A stretch of 64,000 nt of DNA from Larimichthys crocea (Eukaryota; Chordata; Actinopteri; Sciaenidae), in NCBI RefSeq assembly GCF_000972845.2, contig NC_040021.1, forward strand, positions 10,940,908-11,004,907. The letters are read 5' to 3'. Shown here one piece after another: positions 37,909-48,920 of this stretch. The stretch's first letter is position 1. Each line of letters opens with the position of its first letter. Both the position numbers and the translations under genes were made by a program. A model generated the notes under the pieces. It did not search any database. It was not told the origin of the DNA and saw only the letters and a list, made by a program, of their open reading frames with translations.

Positions 37909-38010
37909 CTTCAACCTATTGCTGTGTCATTGTCCCGACTTGATTTTACCCTGATTCAGTGTCAGCTCTGTATCAAACATCAACTTGAAGAATAAAACAC
38001 TAACCCTTGT
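37579..38010 (+). other. ppp1r13b: 3' UTR of ppp1r13b with CA microsatellite
   Basis: After the stop at 37576-37578 comes a (CA)29 tract (37850-37907) and an AATAAA at 37991-37996 (gaagaataaaacac). The probable cleavage site is shortly after. Longer 3' ends are possible. Confidence 0.55.
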
Positions 38011-39794
38011 CTCAGTATTTCTTGCAGTGTTCACACTTCTTCAGCCATCCACCTAACACGTTACATGGTGGCACTGGTTTACGTGACACTAAATGGTGAC
38101 TGGATCTCTCTAATGGTGAGAAGTTGCTGATTTTTGTCAGTGAAATGTAATTTGAGTTATGAGACGATGTTTTGCTGTAGTCTAACCACCAAAGATGAAT
38201 ATAGATTTAACAGGTTTAATTCTCTTACTCCGTAAGAGCTCGCAGAATTGTTGAGGAGTGATGAATTGATTTGCTGCTATCAGGAATAATTAACAGCTCT
38301 CAGGAGTTTAGAAATTGCCACAGAGCAGAAAATGGATTTAAGAGCGGAAAATAGTTTCAACTACACAGGCCACTCAGAGTAAATCCAGTTTATTAAAGTG
38401 AAGATTAATATAGATTAACGGCCCACAAATTAACGGCTCACAACGATTGTGGACGTGTGGCAAGAACATTTAACTTTTAATCACCTCTAAATTATAAGCG
38501 AGGCTTCTGGCAATAATCTGTGAGATTTCAAGATGTATCAGAAGTATCAGAGTTTGTATTTTTGGTAGTCTGATTATCCCTGAAACGAGCAGTTCATATG
38601 CTGCAAAAGATACTGATGATAAACAGTGTTTTGCTTTACCAAAAAAAAAGAAAGAAAAAGTTGCCAAATTGAGGATCATCTGTAGAGTGTCACACGTGTA
38701 AAAGGTTTTGCAGGAGTTAAGAGCTGGGAACAAGTTGTTTTTTATAGTGTTTAATTCCACAGTGGCGTGGTGAGGCGAGAATCGGCTCCACAGAGACACA
38801 AAGATTTCAGTTCTTGATGATGTGATTGTGTCGGTTTTTCTCTTTTCTTGATTAATTTACGTAATGTCTACTGTTTTTTTTTTTTAATTAGTCCATAAGT
38901 TGTATCTCATTTCAAGAATCCATTGTTTTTTCTGACTGGCACCTTGTTGTGATTAAACTTGACATCATGACAGGAAGCAGTATCTGTACCTGACATGGAG
39001 AACTCTCACAAACACTGCAGCTCATATAAAAAACACTGAAATCACCACCCGGGCTATCTTATGAACTTTGTTTATCCCACAAGACAAAGTTAATACTCAG
39101 TTATAACAACCTATTTTCTTTTGTTCCATGTCATTTAACATTGCAGTTATTTTACTGTGGCTCCACTTGAAATACTTCTCAGGACCAACACGGTGCTGCT
39201 GACACTGTTCCACTAAACTAGTGATCATGTTTCTTCACTCTCAGCAAACATCACCTTCATTTGAGCAGCGAACCAAACAAAAGAGAGACTCTCCAAAATA
39301 ATTAAAAACTATCAGTCATGGGCATGAATTAATGATTTTAAAAAAAAGATGGTTATTGTGTCTGAAATGTTCAGATTCAGAGTTCAAATTCGCTTCAGAC
39401 AATCCTGAATTTGCCCTCTTCTCTTCCTCCAGCTGCCCTCTTTCAGGTATACCACCCTTCCAGTAACACTAATCCACGTGTTATCTGTCACATTACTAAA
39501 CATCTAAAGTCTCATCATCCTGTTCTGAAGCTTGAGTGACTGAGTGTTATGCCAAGAGTGCTCGTGGCCCAGGCTTCATCATGGCTTAACCTGTACATAG
39601 TGTGAGGAGATGTGTTCCGTCTGTTTATTGTATGGACAAAGTGGGCTTTCTGTATAAACGCTGTACTCGCACATTCAATTCTGTAAATGTCAACAATAAA
39701 AACAGAAGCTCTGGCATGACGAATGTATTTCCGTGTCGTATCAGCAGAATCATGCAAATAATGCACAGAATGTCTGAAAATACTGTAAGAATGA

Positions 39795-39839
39795 AGCTTC
39801 TCAGTAAATCTGAAATTTATTCAGATTTACTGAGAAGCT
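39795..39839. repeat. Perfect 20-bp inverted repeat (hairpin, 5-base loop)
   Basis: AGCTTCTCAGTAAATCTGAA (39795-39814) pairs exactly with 39820-39839. In the duplicate block near 44325-44370 both arms have lost a base (gtaaactgaa, ttacgagaag), so pairing there is imperfect. Confidence 0.9.
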
Positions 39840-39991
39840 GCTGTAACGTAAGAAATCTGAGCTACGGAGAAACTGGTACCAACAAATGTTTTCATGTCAC
39901 AGCCCCCTTAATTAAAAGGACACTTTCACAAATTATGGTACGAGTACCACTAGTGGTAGTGAAATATTTCTCAAAAATGAAATAGATTAAT

Positions 39992-40269
39992 TTAAATTGC
40001 CAGTGTCTAGGATTTAGTGACCCCCTAGCAGTGAAGTTGCAGATTCCTACATGCTTGGGAGGTTTGTCTGTTCTGGGCTACAGCTGAAAAACAGTGGTTC
40101 AAAATGGCACAGTCCATGGAAGAGGACCTACTCTCACTGTAGATATAAAAGGCTCATTTTAAGACCGCAAATGATTCAGGTGATTATTCACTAATTAAAA
40201 TGTACTAATAAATATTATATTCAATTTCTGCCAGTAGACACACCTACATTTTACACTCTGGGCTTTTAA
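39992..40269. mobile_element. MITE-like element with TTAA ends, copy 1
   Basis: Starts TTAAattgccagtgtctagg and ends ttttacactctgggcttTTAA, whose reverse complement matches the start (TTAAaagcccagagtgtaaa). This is the common fish TTAAAGGTCCAGTGTGTAGG element type. TTAA at both ends suggests a TTAA target duplication. No transposase frame. Confidence 0.65.
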
Positions 40270-42145
40270 AAACACATTATACTATCAAAATACTGCAATG
40301 ATTTAAATGGAATGAAATGTAATGTTTTTCTGAGAGTTTGAGAACTCACACACTCACATAGAGGCTACAGGTACCAAGTATATATAATGTCCAATTTGAT
40401 TGCTAATAAAGAGAGGCAAACAAATCCCAGAAGTAAAATATGTAAATCAAAGTTAATTTCAGGAAGGAATTTAAAGAGAAAATTGTTTTAAAGTAGTTAA
40501 ATAGTTATGTTTGAAAGGCAGGTTGCACCTGTATGCACCAAAAACAAAAATAGGCGTTTGTATGAATATGTGGGGACTGCAGCAGCCAGTTAACGTTGCC
40601 TCAGGGTTCTCAAAATGTTTATTTTAATACAGTGCTGTTAGCTGGAGGCATCTGGCACACTGGGCATCGCCCCCCGAGAGACTTTCCTCCCCCATGGCAG
40701 AATATAGAGCAGTCTGCTCCTCTCCCTCTGTTAGACCGCTCATCCACTAAATCATCCAAACATATGACGGCTCATCCAATTATATTTCACCTTCAGAGCA
40801 CAGGCAGGAAAACTTGCAGGGTTGGCAGATTTTTACACTTACTTAAAGAAGGTGTTTGGTTCAATCCTAAGCGCTGACAAACAGTCACTTATTTGGAGGC
40901 AAGGAGTGGAAAATTGCGTTCTCATATTTGGATATTTACACATTTACATACACGAGGGGGCCATAATAACAGAAAAACCTTTCACTATAATGCAGTACAG
41001 TTTTAATAAAATACTGCAAACTACAAACTACCTGATGAAGTGGAAACTATCTGAATTTATGTGTTGTGAAAGATCTTTGGGTCACTCCAAAATCAGAAGA
41101 TAAGTTACTTAAGATTCTCCAGGTATTTGGTGAAGGACATGAAACATCTAACTATGATAAAACTCATATAGAGGAGATAAAATGTGTTTTGAACTGGAAA
41201 ATTTAATAAACACGGAAACTAAAATGAAGCAATAGCCCTACTGTACTACTATATATACTACTATATTTTTCTTTTTTCTTTTCTTTTTTTACTAATTTAT
41301 TGAAGCAACGAACAATTTATATTTAAAAAGTTCAAATGCAACATGTCAGTAGAGTGAAGTGAAGAGTTTTCATTGGCACCACTATCTAAGAACAAAAATA
41401 TCTGTTGACCTTGTGTGATAACTGGGACACTGTTTCTGGAAAGAGATGTGGCTGCTGATTTTAAAAAAAAATCGAATTCAACAAAATCACACAAATGTAC
41501 CTCCTCTGTTCTGGACTGGAGGCATAAATCTGAGAGAAACATATACATGATACACCTGGAGAAATCAAAGCAAAACAATCTGTGTGGCTAGGATATCGTT
41601 TAAAATGTTGTCATAGATAATGATTTGGTGCCCCCTGGTGGCGCAGAGGTGAACTGCACAATGTGAGCTGTGAGTTGATTTCATTTCTAAGATGGTGAAG
41701 ACATACTTAGCTAATTTTAAGAGTTGGTGGAATAAGGGATAAGAAGTATTTAATAATTTTTTATCGATTAATTTTACATTGTGAAATGAAGATGAAAATT
41801 ATTATTTATTGGTAGCCGGAGGGTAATAAAGATTGATAACAACTGTGGTGCAGACTGCCGCAGCCAAAATGGATTACCCCGACTCAAATGAACGGAAAAA
41901 ACTTGTTGTTGACCTTACTCATGGGTTTAGGCTGACTGGCTGCTTGAATTTCTGCTTAGAATCCGGATTGTGTCGCTAGACACTGTGACAAATTAATAAC
42001 AAATACATTTCAGTTGAATCAGTTATTGTCACATCCAGTCATAGAGTACAGAGGTTTTAGGAAATACATAACACGTACCTGTGATGTCAGAGACAAAGCA
42101 CAAATAACAAGTCATCATTCATCTTTCTGTTTGTTTTTCTTGCAG

Positions 42146-42187
42146 CTCTATCCAAGGATCAAGCCTCGTCAGCGCTCCCTGGCGTAG
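42146..42187 (+). pseudogene. Duplicate of the last ppp1r13b exon
   Basis: Identical 42-nt coding sequence ([13 protein letters not shown] and stop) with an intact cag acceptor, inside duplication copy 2. It could be spliced to the previous exon in place of 37537-37578 and give the same protein with another 3' UTR. No other ppp1r13b exon is duplicated, so this is not a second gene. Confidence 0.85.
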
Positions 42188-42445
42188 TCTCACTCCACTG
42201 ACCTCTGGCTAACAGCTGGACTCTGACAAAACCAAGAGCAGAGAACAAATGAGCCTGGCGCTCTGTCTTCTCCCCGTGGCCATAACCTCTCCTCCCTCGG
42301 CCTCGTGCTTCTCACAAAACTGAAGAGTGGGCACCGAACTCTGACACACACACACATTTACATCTGCACACATGTAGACACACAATAAACACAAGCACTC
42401 CAAATGCGAAAATCTCTTAAACCACTCCATCCTGAGCCCCTTCTC

Positions 42446-42486
<41 letters not shown>

Positions 42487-44522
42487 CTTCAACCTATTGC
42501 TGTGTCATTGTCCCGACTTGATTTTACCCTGATTCATTGTCAGCTCTGTATCAAACATCAACTTGAAGAATAAAACACTAACCCTTGTCTCAGTATTTCT
42601 GCAGTGTTCACACTTCTTCGCCATCCGCCTAACGCGTTTACATGGTGGCACTGGTTTACGTGACACTAAATGGTGACTGGATCTCTCTAATGGTGAGAAG
42701 TTGCTGATTTTTGTCAGTGAAATGTAATTTGAGTTATAAGACGATGTTTTGCTGTAGTCTAACCACCAAAGATGAATATAGATTTAACAGGTTTAATCTC
42801 TTACCCATAAGAGCTCGCAGAATTGTTGAGGAGTGATGAATTGATTTGCTGCATCAGGAATAATTAACAGCTCTCAGGAGTTTAGAAATTGCCACAGAGC
42901 AGAAAATGGATTTAAGAGCGGAAAATAGTTTCAACTAAACAGGCCACTCAGAATAAATCCAGTTTATTAAAGCGAAGATTAATATAGATTAAGGCCCACA
43001 AATTAACGGCTCACAACGATTGTGGACGTGTGGCAAGAACATTTAACTTTTAATCACCCTAAATTATAAGCGAGGCTTCTGGCAATACTGTGAGATTTCA
43101 AGATGTATCAGAAGTATCAGAGTTTGTATTTTTGGTAGTCTGATTATCCCTGAAACGAGCAGCTCATATGCTGCAAAAGATACTGATGATAAACAGTGTT
43201 TTGCTTTACCAAAAAAAAAAAAAAAAAGTTGCCAAATTGGGGTCATCTGTAGAGTGTCACACGTGTAAAAGGTTTTGCAGAGTTAAGAGCTGGGAACAAG
43301 TGTTTTTTATAGTGTTTTAATTCCACAGTGGGTGGTGAGGCGAGAATCGCCTCCACAGAAAAAAAAGATTTCAGTTCTTGATGAGTGTATTGTGTCGGTT
43401 TTTCTCTTTTCTTGCTATTTTACATAATGTTACTGTTTTTTTTTTAATAGTCCATAAGTTGTATCTCATTCAAGAATCCATTGTTTTTTTCTGACTGTCA
43501 CCTTGTTGTGATTAAACTGACATCATGACAGGAAGCAGTATCTGTACCTGACATGGAGAATCTCACAACACTGCAGCTCATAAAAAACACTGAAATCACC
43601 ACCCGGGCTATCTTATGAACTTTGTTTATCCCACAAGACAAAGTTATTACTCAGTTTATAACAACCTATTTTCTTTGTTCCATGTCATTTAACATTGCAG
43701 TTATTTTACTGTGGCTCCACTTGAAATACTCTCAGGACCAACACGGTGCTGCTGACACTGTCCACTAAACTAGTGATCATGTTTTCTTACTCTAGCAACA
43801 CACTTCATTGAGCAGCGAACCAAACAAAAGAGAGACTCCTCCAAAATAATTAAAAACTATCAGTCATGGGCATGAATTATTATTTAAAAAAAAAGGATGG
43901 TATTGTGTCTGAAACGTTCAGATTCAGAGTCAAATTCGCTTCAGACAATCCTGAATTGCCCTCTCTCTTCCTCCAGCTGCCTCTTTCAGGTATACCACCC
44001 TTCCAGTAACACTAATCCACGTGTTATCTGTCACATTACTAAACATCTAAAGTCTCATCATCCTGTTCTGAAGCTTGGTGAGAGTGTTATGCCAAGAGTG
44101 CTCGTGGCCCAGGCTTCATCATGGCTTAACCTGTACATAGTGTGAGGGATGTGTTCCGTCTGTTTATTGTATGGACAAAGTGGGCTTTCTGTATAAACGC
44201 TGTACTCGCACATTCAATTCTGTAAATGTCAACATAAAAACAGAAGCTCTGGCATGACGAATGTATTTCCGTGTCGTATCAGCAGAATCATGCAAATAAT
44301 GCACAGATCTGTAACTACGTAAGAATGAAGCTTCTCAGTAAACTGAAATTTATTCAGATTTACGAGAAGCTGCTGTAACATAGAGATCTGAGGTACGAGA
44401 AACTGGTACCAACAAATGTTTTCATGTCACGGCCCCCTTAATTAAAAGGAGACTGTTCTCAAATTATGGTACGAGTACCACTAGTGTAGTGAAATATTTC
44501 TCCAAAAATTAAAAAGATTAAT

Positions 44523-44768
44523 TTAAAGGTCCAGTGTCTAGGATTTAGTGCCCCCTAGCAGTCAGTGTGCAGATTCCTACATGCTTGGGAGGTTTGTCTG
44601 TTCTGGGCTACAGCTGAAAAATAGTGGTTAAAATGGCACAGTCCAGGGAAGAGACCTACTCTCACTGTAGATATAAAAGGCTGATTTATACACAAATTAA
44701 AACATACCAATAAAATTATTCAATCCCTGCCTGTAGACACACCTACATTTTACACACTGGGCTTTTAA
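44523..44768. mobile_element. MITE-like element with TTAA ends, copy in the duplicated block
   Basis: Counterpart of 39992-40269. Its left end is closer to the consensus (TTAAAGGTCCAGTGTCTAGG). Internal deletions follow the general pattern of copy 2. Confidence 0.6.
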
Positions 44769-46251
44769 AAACACATTATACTATCAAAATGCTACAAAGA
44801 TTTAAATGGAAATAAATAACGGGGTTGCTGAAATGTAATGTTTTTCTGAGAGTTTGAGAAACACTCACATAGAGGCTGCAGGTACCAAGTATATATAATG
44901 CCAATTGTTGAGAGAGGCAAACAAATCCCAGAAGTTAAAATCAAAGTTAATTTCAGTAGGAATTTAAAGAGAAAAATTGTTTTAAAGTAGTTAAATAGTT
45001 ATGTTTGAAAGGCAGGTTGCACCTGTATGCACCAAAAACAAAAATAGGCGTTTGTATGAATATGTGGGGACGGCAGCAGCCAGTTAACGTTGCCTCAGGG
45101 TTCTCAAAATGTTTATTTTAATACAGTGCTGTTAGCCGGAGGCATCTGGCACACTGGGCATCGCCCCCCCGAGAGACTTTCTCCCCCATGGCAGAAAGAG
45201 GCAGTCTGCTCCTCTCCCTCTGTTAGACCGTCATCCACTAAATCATCCAAACATATGACGGCTCATCCAATTATATTTCACCTTCAGAGCACAGGCAGGA
45301 AAACTTGCAGGGTTGGCAGATTTTTACACTTACTTAAAGAAGGTGTTTGGTTCAATCCTAAGGCTGACAAACAGTCACTTTATTTGGAGGCAAGGAGTGG
45401 AAAATTGTGTTCTCATATTAGGATATTTACACATTTACATACACGAGGGGGCCATAATAACAGAAAAACCTTTCACTATAATGCAGTACAGTTTTAATAA
45501 AATACTGCAAACTACAAACTACCTGATGAAGTGGAAACTACTGAATTTATGTGTTGTGAAAGATCTTTGGGTCACTCCAAAATCAGAAGATAAGTTACTT
45601 AAGTTTCTCCAGGTATTTGGTGAAGGACAGGAACATCTAACTATGATAAAACTCTAATAGAGGAGAAAATGTGTTTTGAACTAAAAAATTTAACAACAAG
45701 GAAACTAAAATGAAGCAATAGCCCTACGTACTACTATATATACTACTTATATTTTTTTCTTTTCTTTTTTTACTTATTTATTGAAGCAACAAACAATTTA
45801 TATTTAAAAAGTTCAAATGCAACATGTCAGTAGAGTGAAGAGTTTTCATTGGCACCATATCTAAGAACAAAAATATCTGTTGACCTTGTTGTGTGATAAC
45901 TGGGACACTGTTTCTGGAAAGAGATGTGGCTGCTGATTTTTCTTTTTCTTTTTAAAAAAAAATCTAATTCTACAAAATCACACAAATGTGCCTCCTCTGT
46001 TCTGGACTGGAGGCATAAATCTGAGAGAAAACATATACTGCACCTGGAGAAATCAAAGCAAAACAATCTGTGTGGCTATGATATCGTTTCAAATGTTGTC
46101 AAGATAATGATTTGGTGTCCCCTGGTGGCACAAAGGTGAACTGCACAATGTGAGGCGATGTTGACACTTCAATCTTCATCAACTCTGCTAAATTATATTT
46201 ATAATTAATCAGTGGTGTAGTGCAGAGTATTCTCACGTCTAAATTCCCTGA

Positions 46252-46261
46252 NNNNNNNNNN
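46252..46261. other. Assembly gap (10 N)
   Basis: Ten undetermined bases inside the right end of duplication copy 2. Ten N is a conventional placeholder, so the true gap size is unknown. Confidence 0.98.
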
Positions 46262-46565
46262 CAAAGTATGAAGCCACATTTGAAATTGCCACTGCAACTT
46301 CTGATGATGTGAGGTGTTCATCATTTGATGAACATGTTATAAATCCTTGGTTCTCTTTCTAAAATGGTGAAGGCTTGACATACTTAGTAAGGAATAAGAA
46401 ATATTTACATCTATTAATTTTACATTGTGAAATGAAGATGAAAATTATTATTTATTGGTAGCTGGAGAGTAATAAAGATTAATAACAAAGTGTAAAGCCA
46501 CATTTTGAAATTGCCACTGCAACTTCTGATGATGTGAGGTGTTCATCATTTGATGAACATGTTAT
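46262..46565. repeat. Direct repeat pair of about 80 bp flanking 145 bp, next to the gap
   Basis: 46262-46340 and 46486-46565 are nearly identical (gaaattgccactgcaacttc through ttgatgaacatgttat). The segment between them (46341-46485) matches copy 1 at about 41672-41838. The left copy begins directly at the N gap. Confidence 0.85.
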
Positions 46566-46689
46566 TAAAAGAGTAGATGGCACAATATAATAAAAATATG
46601 CTGAAATACTTTTACTACTGAAATACAATACACTAAGTGCCATTTCAATAATAGTTTATTATTGAGGTGAACACAATTCACTCAGTTGC

Positions 46690-46800
46690 AGATACTCAAG
46701 CTGTGTCCCAATTCGAAGGCTCCTTCACGTGTCCTTCTTTCCTCTCTTTTTGGAGGAACTATCCTTCGCGAGCTCCCATATCCCGAGTTACTTTGCCTCG
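46690..46800. mobile_element. Possible PIF/Harbinger-type terminal sequence
   Basis: The words tgtgtcccaattcgaaggct and ctatccttcgcgagctccc resemble the ends of fish PIF/Harbinger-like elements, which often begin near TGTGTCCCAATTC. The opposite end was not found. The nearby MADF/SANT-like relic (47251-47690) fits, because these transposons carry such a second gene. Confidence 0.35.
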
Positions 46801-47250
46801 CCGATGAATTTACATTTAAATTTAAGTATTGAGTTTTCATATTTAATTACTTTTACTTTTTACTACGTATACTTTTACTAATTACTTATATTTTATTACT
46901 TTTTTATCCCTGCTTTATTTCCAGACTGTAAAACTGCAAAGTTAATAAGGAGCTACGTTTAGGATTATAACTATTATATGTTATACTTCATCATTATCAT
47001 TATTATGATATTTTTTTTGCTATATTAGAACCCCTTTGTCTGTTGACATAGCAAAAAAAACCCCAAAAAACGTGTTTCATTTTGTTTTAGGGAGCAAGGA
47101 GCAGATGTAGCTCCTAATTAAAATAAGATAATGACCACTTATTTACAGGGGCCAAGCACTCCTCCACAGTGGTTTGGAGGTAAATCTTTGCATCCCTGTG
47201 TTAATGTGATCTCCTGTTTACCTTTTTCTCTCGCTTTTCTTTGTGTTTAG

Positions 47251-47690
47251 AACAGTTCTGGAAAAGATGGGCCTGGAGGGAAACGTCCAGTCCCACCAGG
47301 ACAAAAAGAAGTGGGATAATTTGAAAAAGAAATATAAAGTAGATGCAGGTTTGGATTTGTTTTACAAGTAACTAAATACTTTGCTGAAAATTGCTGTCAT
47401 GATTCATTTCCACTGCCTTAGGATTGCAAATATCCAGGGACAGGTGAGGGGACAAGTGGGAAGCCCACCACTGCTAATTGGCCCTGGTTTGTCCTCATGG
47501 ATGAGGTATTATGTCAGAGGCCTCCTAATTGCCTCCATCCCTGAGGACACACCAGGGCCAAGTGCTGCAGTGGGTGACCACCATGAGGACAAGGATGAGG
47601 GTGATGAGGAGGAGAGCCAGCCAGGGCCGAGAGGGAAGAGGAGGAGGGAGGATGAGTTCCTGCTTTTCAGTATGGTCCAGTTTAACACAA
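47251..47690 (+). pseudogene. Decayed MADF/SANT-like (Harbinger-associated) DNA-binding protein gene
   Basis: Exon-like part 1 (47251-47338) follows a good acceptor (ttgtgtttag) and encodes TVLEKMGLEGN and KKKWDNLKKKYK, typical of Myb/SANT-like or MADF domains of PIF/Harbinger-linked proteins. A canonical 83-bp intron (gtagat to ccttag) leads in phase to part 2 from 47422 (DCKYPGTGEGTSGK, then TANWPWFVLMDEVLCQRP). Near 47523 the frame breaks: the expected continuation (LIASIPEDTPGPS, then acidic and RGKRRRED) lies in another frame. The frameshift and missing 5' end indicate a pseudogene. Mapping to the family is from remembered motifs, not from a search. Confidence 0.6.
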
Positions 47691-48058
47691 GTATACTTGG
47701 CTGCTGTGATGAAGGGATTTTTTAAATCTTTGGTAAAAGTAATATTCAATCATTATACACTTAGTACACACAACTGTAAAGAGCTGTCAAATTATGGTTC
47801 AACAACAAAAAGGTTTTCATTTGACGACAATTTAGACCTTTACGATAAATTGTTAATTATTTGGTGTACTCATTTTAAATATTCATTTGGACAGACTGAA
47901 ACAAACTGGGTTTGGATTAGTATTATTCCTGTCTTTGAATCTTTGAACCACTTTATGAAATAAAATCAGCCGTTCATCTCTGCCCAGCAGCAGAAACATT
48001 TTCTTCACATACAACACACACAGAAAATATATAAAAGTGTAGAACCTGCAGCCGGCAG

Positions 48059-48074
48059 ACACACACACACACAT

Positions 48075-48110
<36 letters not shown>
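48059..48110. repeat. CA microsatellite
   Basis: Run of CA dinucleotides with a short interruption (acatacacgc). Frames rich in C and V here are artefacts. Confidence 0.9.
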
Positions 48111-48111
<1 letters not shown>

Positions 48112-48617
48112 GATCTGGTACTCGGTTTTTGCTACTCGTTGGTGAAACTTTTAGTGAATCGGAGACATAAATTCAAACGACATGCATGCACTCTTTGATG
48201 GTGGTAATGTAAGTGAAACTGGTAATGAAAGTGTTTTATCCTCTAAACTTTCTGCTGTTCATATCTGAACGTTTTAAGAGTTGCACACAGAGCATCTGAT
48301 AGCTTAACTACTTGTGTTTTGCATTTTGTGTAAGTACTAGAATTGGAGACGAGTGTCCCGTCTCCCTGGGATGTTGGTGGACCACAGTGCAGAGTCCTTC
48401 TTTAGACAAAATGATTAGTTACCCTAGAGGTTTCCTTTTATTGATTTTGAAGTATTGTTTCAACTTTATTGTGTCAGTAACAGAACGTGTACATTTAGCA
48501 AAGGACAGATATGTTAATAAGATGTGAACTCAGTAAACACAGGTAGGAATGTGACTGATGAATATTTGGATCTTAATCTGAACAGTCAAAGAATTAGACG
48601 GTGGATACAAAGTCCAG

Positions 48618-48916
48618 ATGGCTATAGACAAGGTGGAGGAAATCCAAAAAACAGTGGAGAACTTTCAGAAGAAATACAGTGTCCAGGTACCCCGAGGTCC
48701 AGCAGCACCGAGAAGGAGAGCTGCTCCAGCTCCAGCTCCTCCTGCAACACCGGCCCCGCCCAAGAAGAAACGACCTCGACGTGGTACATCCCTGCGCTCT
48801 CTAAAGACTGTCAACAGAGTGCAGACTGCTGACAGCAAAATTGAGGAGCTGCAGCCACTGACCAAGCCTGGAGAGAGACTGACTCTCTGTTTGATGCAAC
48901 TCAGTTCAGACGACTG
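48618..48916 (+). CDS. Candidate exon of unknown protein (basic, proline/alanine-rich)
   Basis: Open frame of about 100 codons starting MAIDKVEEIQKTVENFQKKY after tccag (possible acceptor) and running to GACTG|gtaaga, a good donor. Without splicing, the frame reads through to a nearby stop at 48918-48920. It has a heptad-like start, then a PRGPAAPRRRAAPAPAPP stretch, a basic KKKRPRRG that could be a nuclear localisation signal, and a leucine-rich end. No domain recognised. No partner exons were found, so it may be a fragment of a mobile gene. Confidence 0.3.
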
Positions 48917-48920
48917 GTAA

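Larger units (their letters stand above)
37219..41839. repeat. Tandem duplication, copy 1 (about 4.6 kb)
   Basis: Contains the last ppp1r13b exon, its 3' UTR, a hairpin (39795-39839), a MITE-like element (39992-40269) and spacer. The whole block reappears from 41840. Copy 1 joins copy 2 at gattgataacaa|ctgtggtgc. It differs from copy 2 near 41660, where it lacks about 190 bases found around the N gap. Confidence 0.9.
41840..46485. repeat. Tandem duplication, copy 2, rich in small deletions and containing an N gap
   Basis: Same order as copy 1. The offset shrinks from about 4621 at the left end to about 4488 at 46069, because copy 2 has lost many single or paired bases (for example ggactcgtgacaaa becomes ggactctgacaaa, and attctctgacactg becomes agacactg). 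A few differences go the other way, such as extra bases near 44811-44830. The 10-N gap lies at 46252-46261. The pattern resembles uncorrected long-read sequence from a second haplotype. Confidence 0.88.

Noticed and set aside
37510..37914. Minus-strand frames with long Cys-Val runs
   Set aside because: They are translations of the CA microsatellite in the ppp1r13b 3' UTR; the same frames recur at 42209-42484 because of the duplication, and at 47883-48110.
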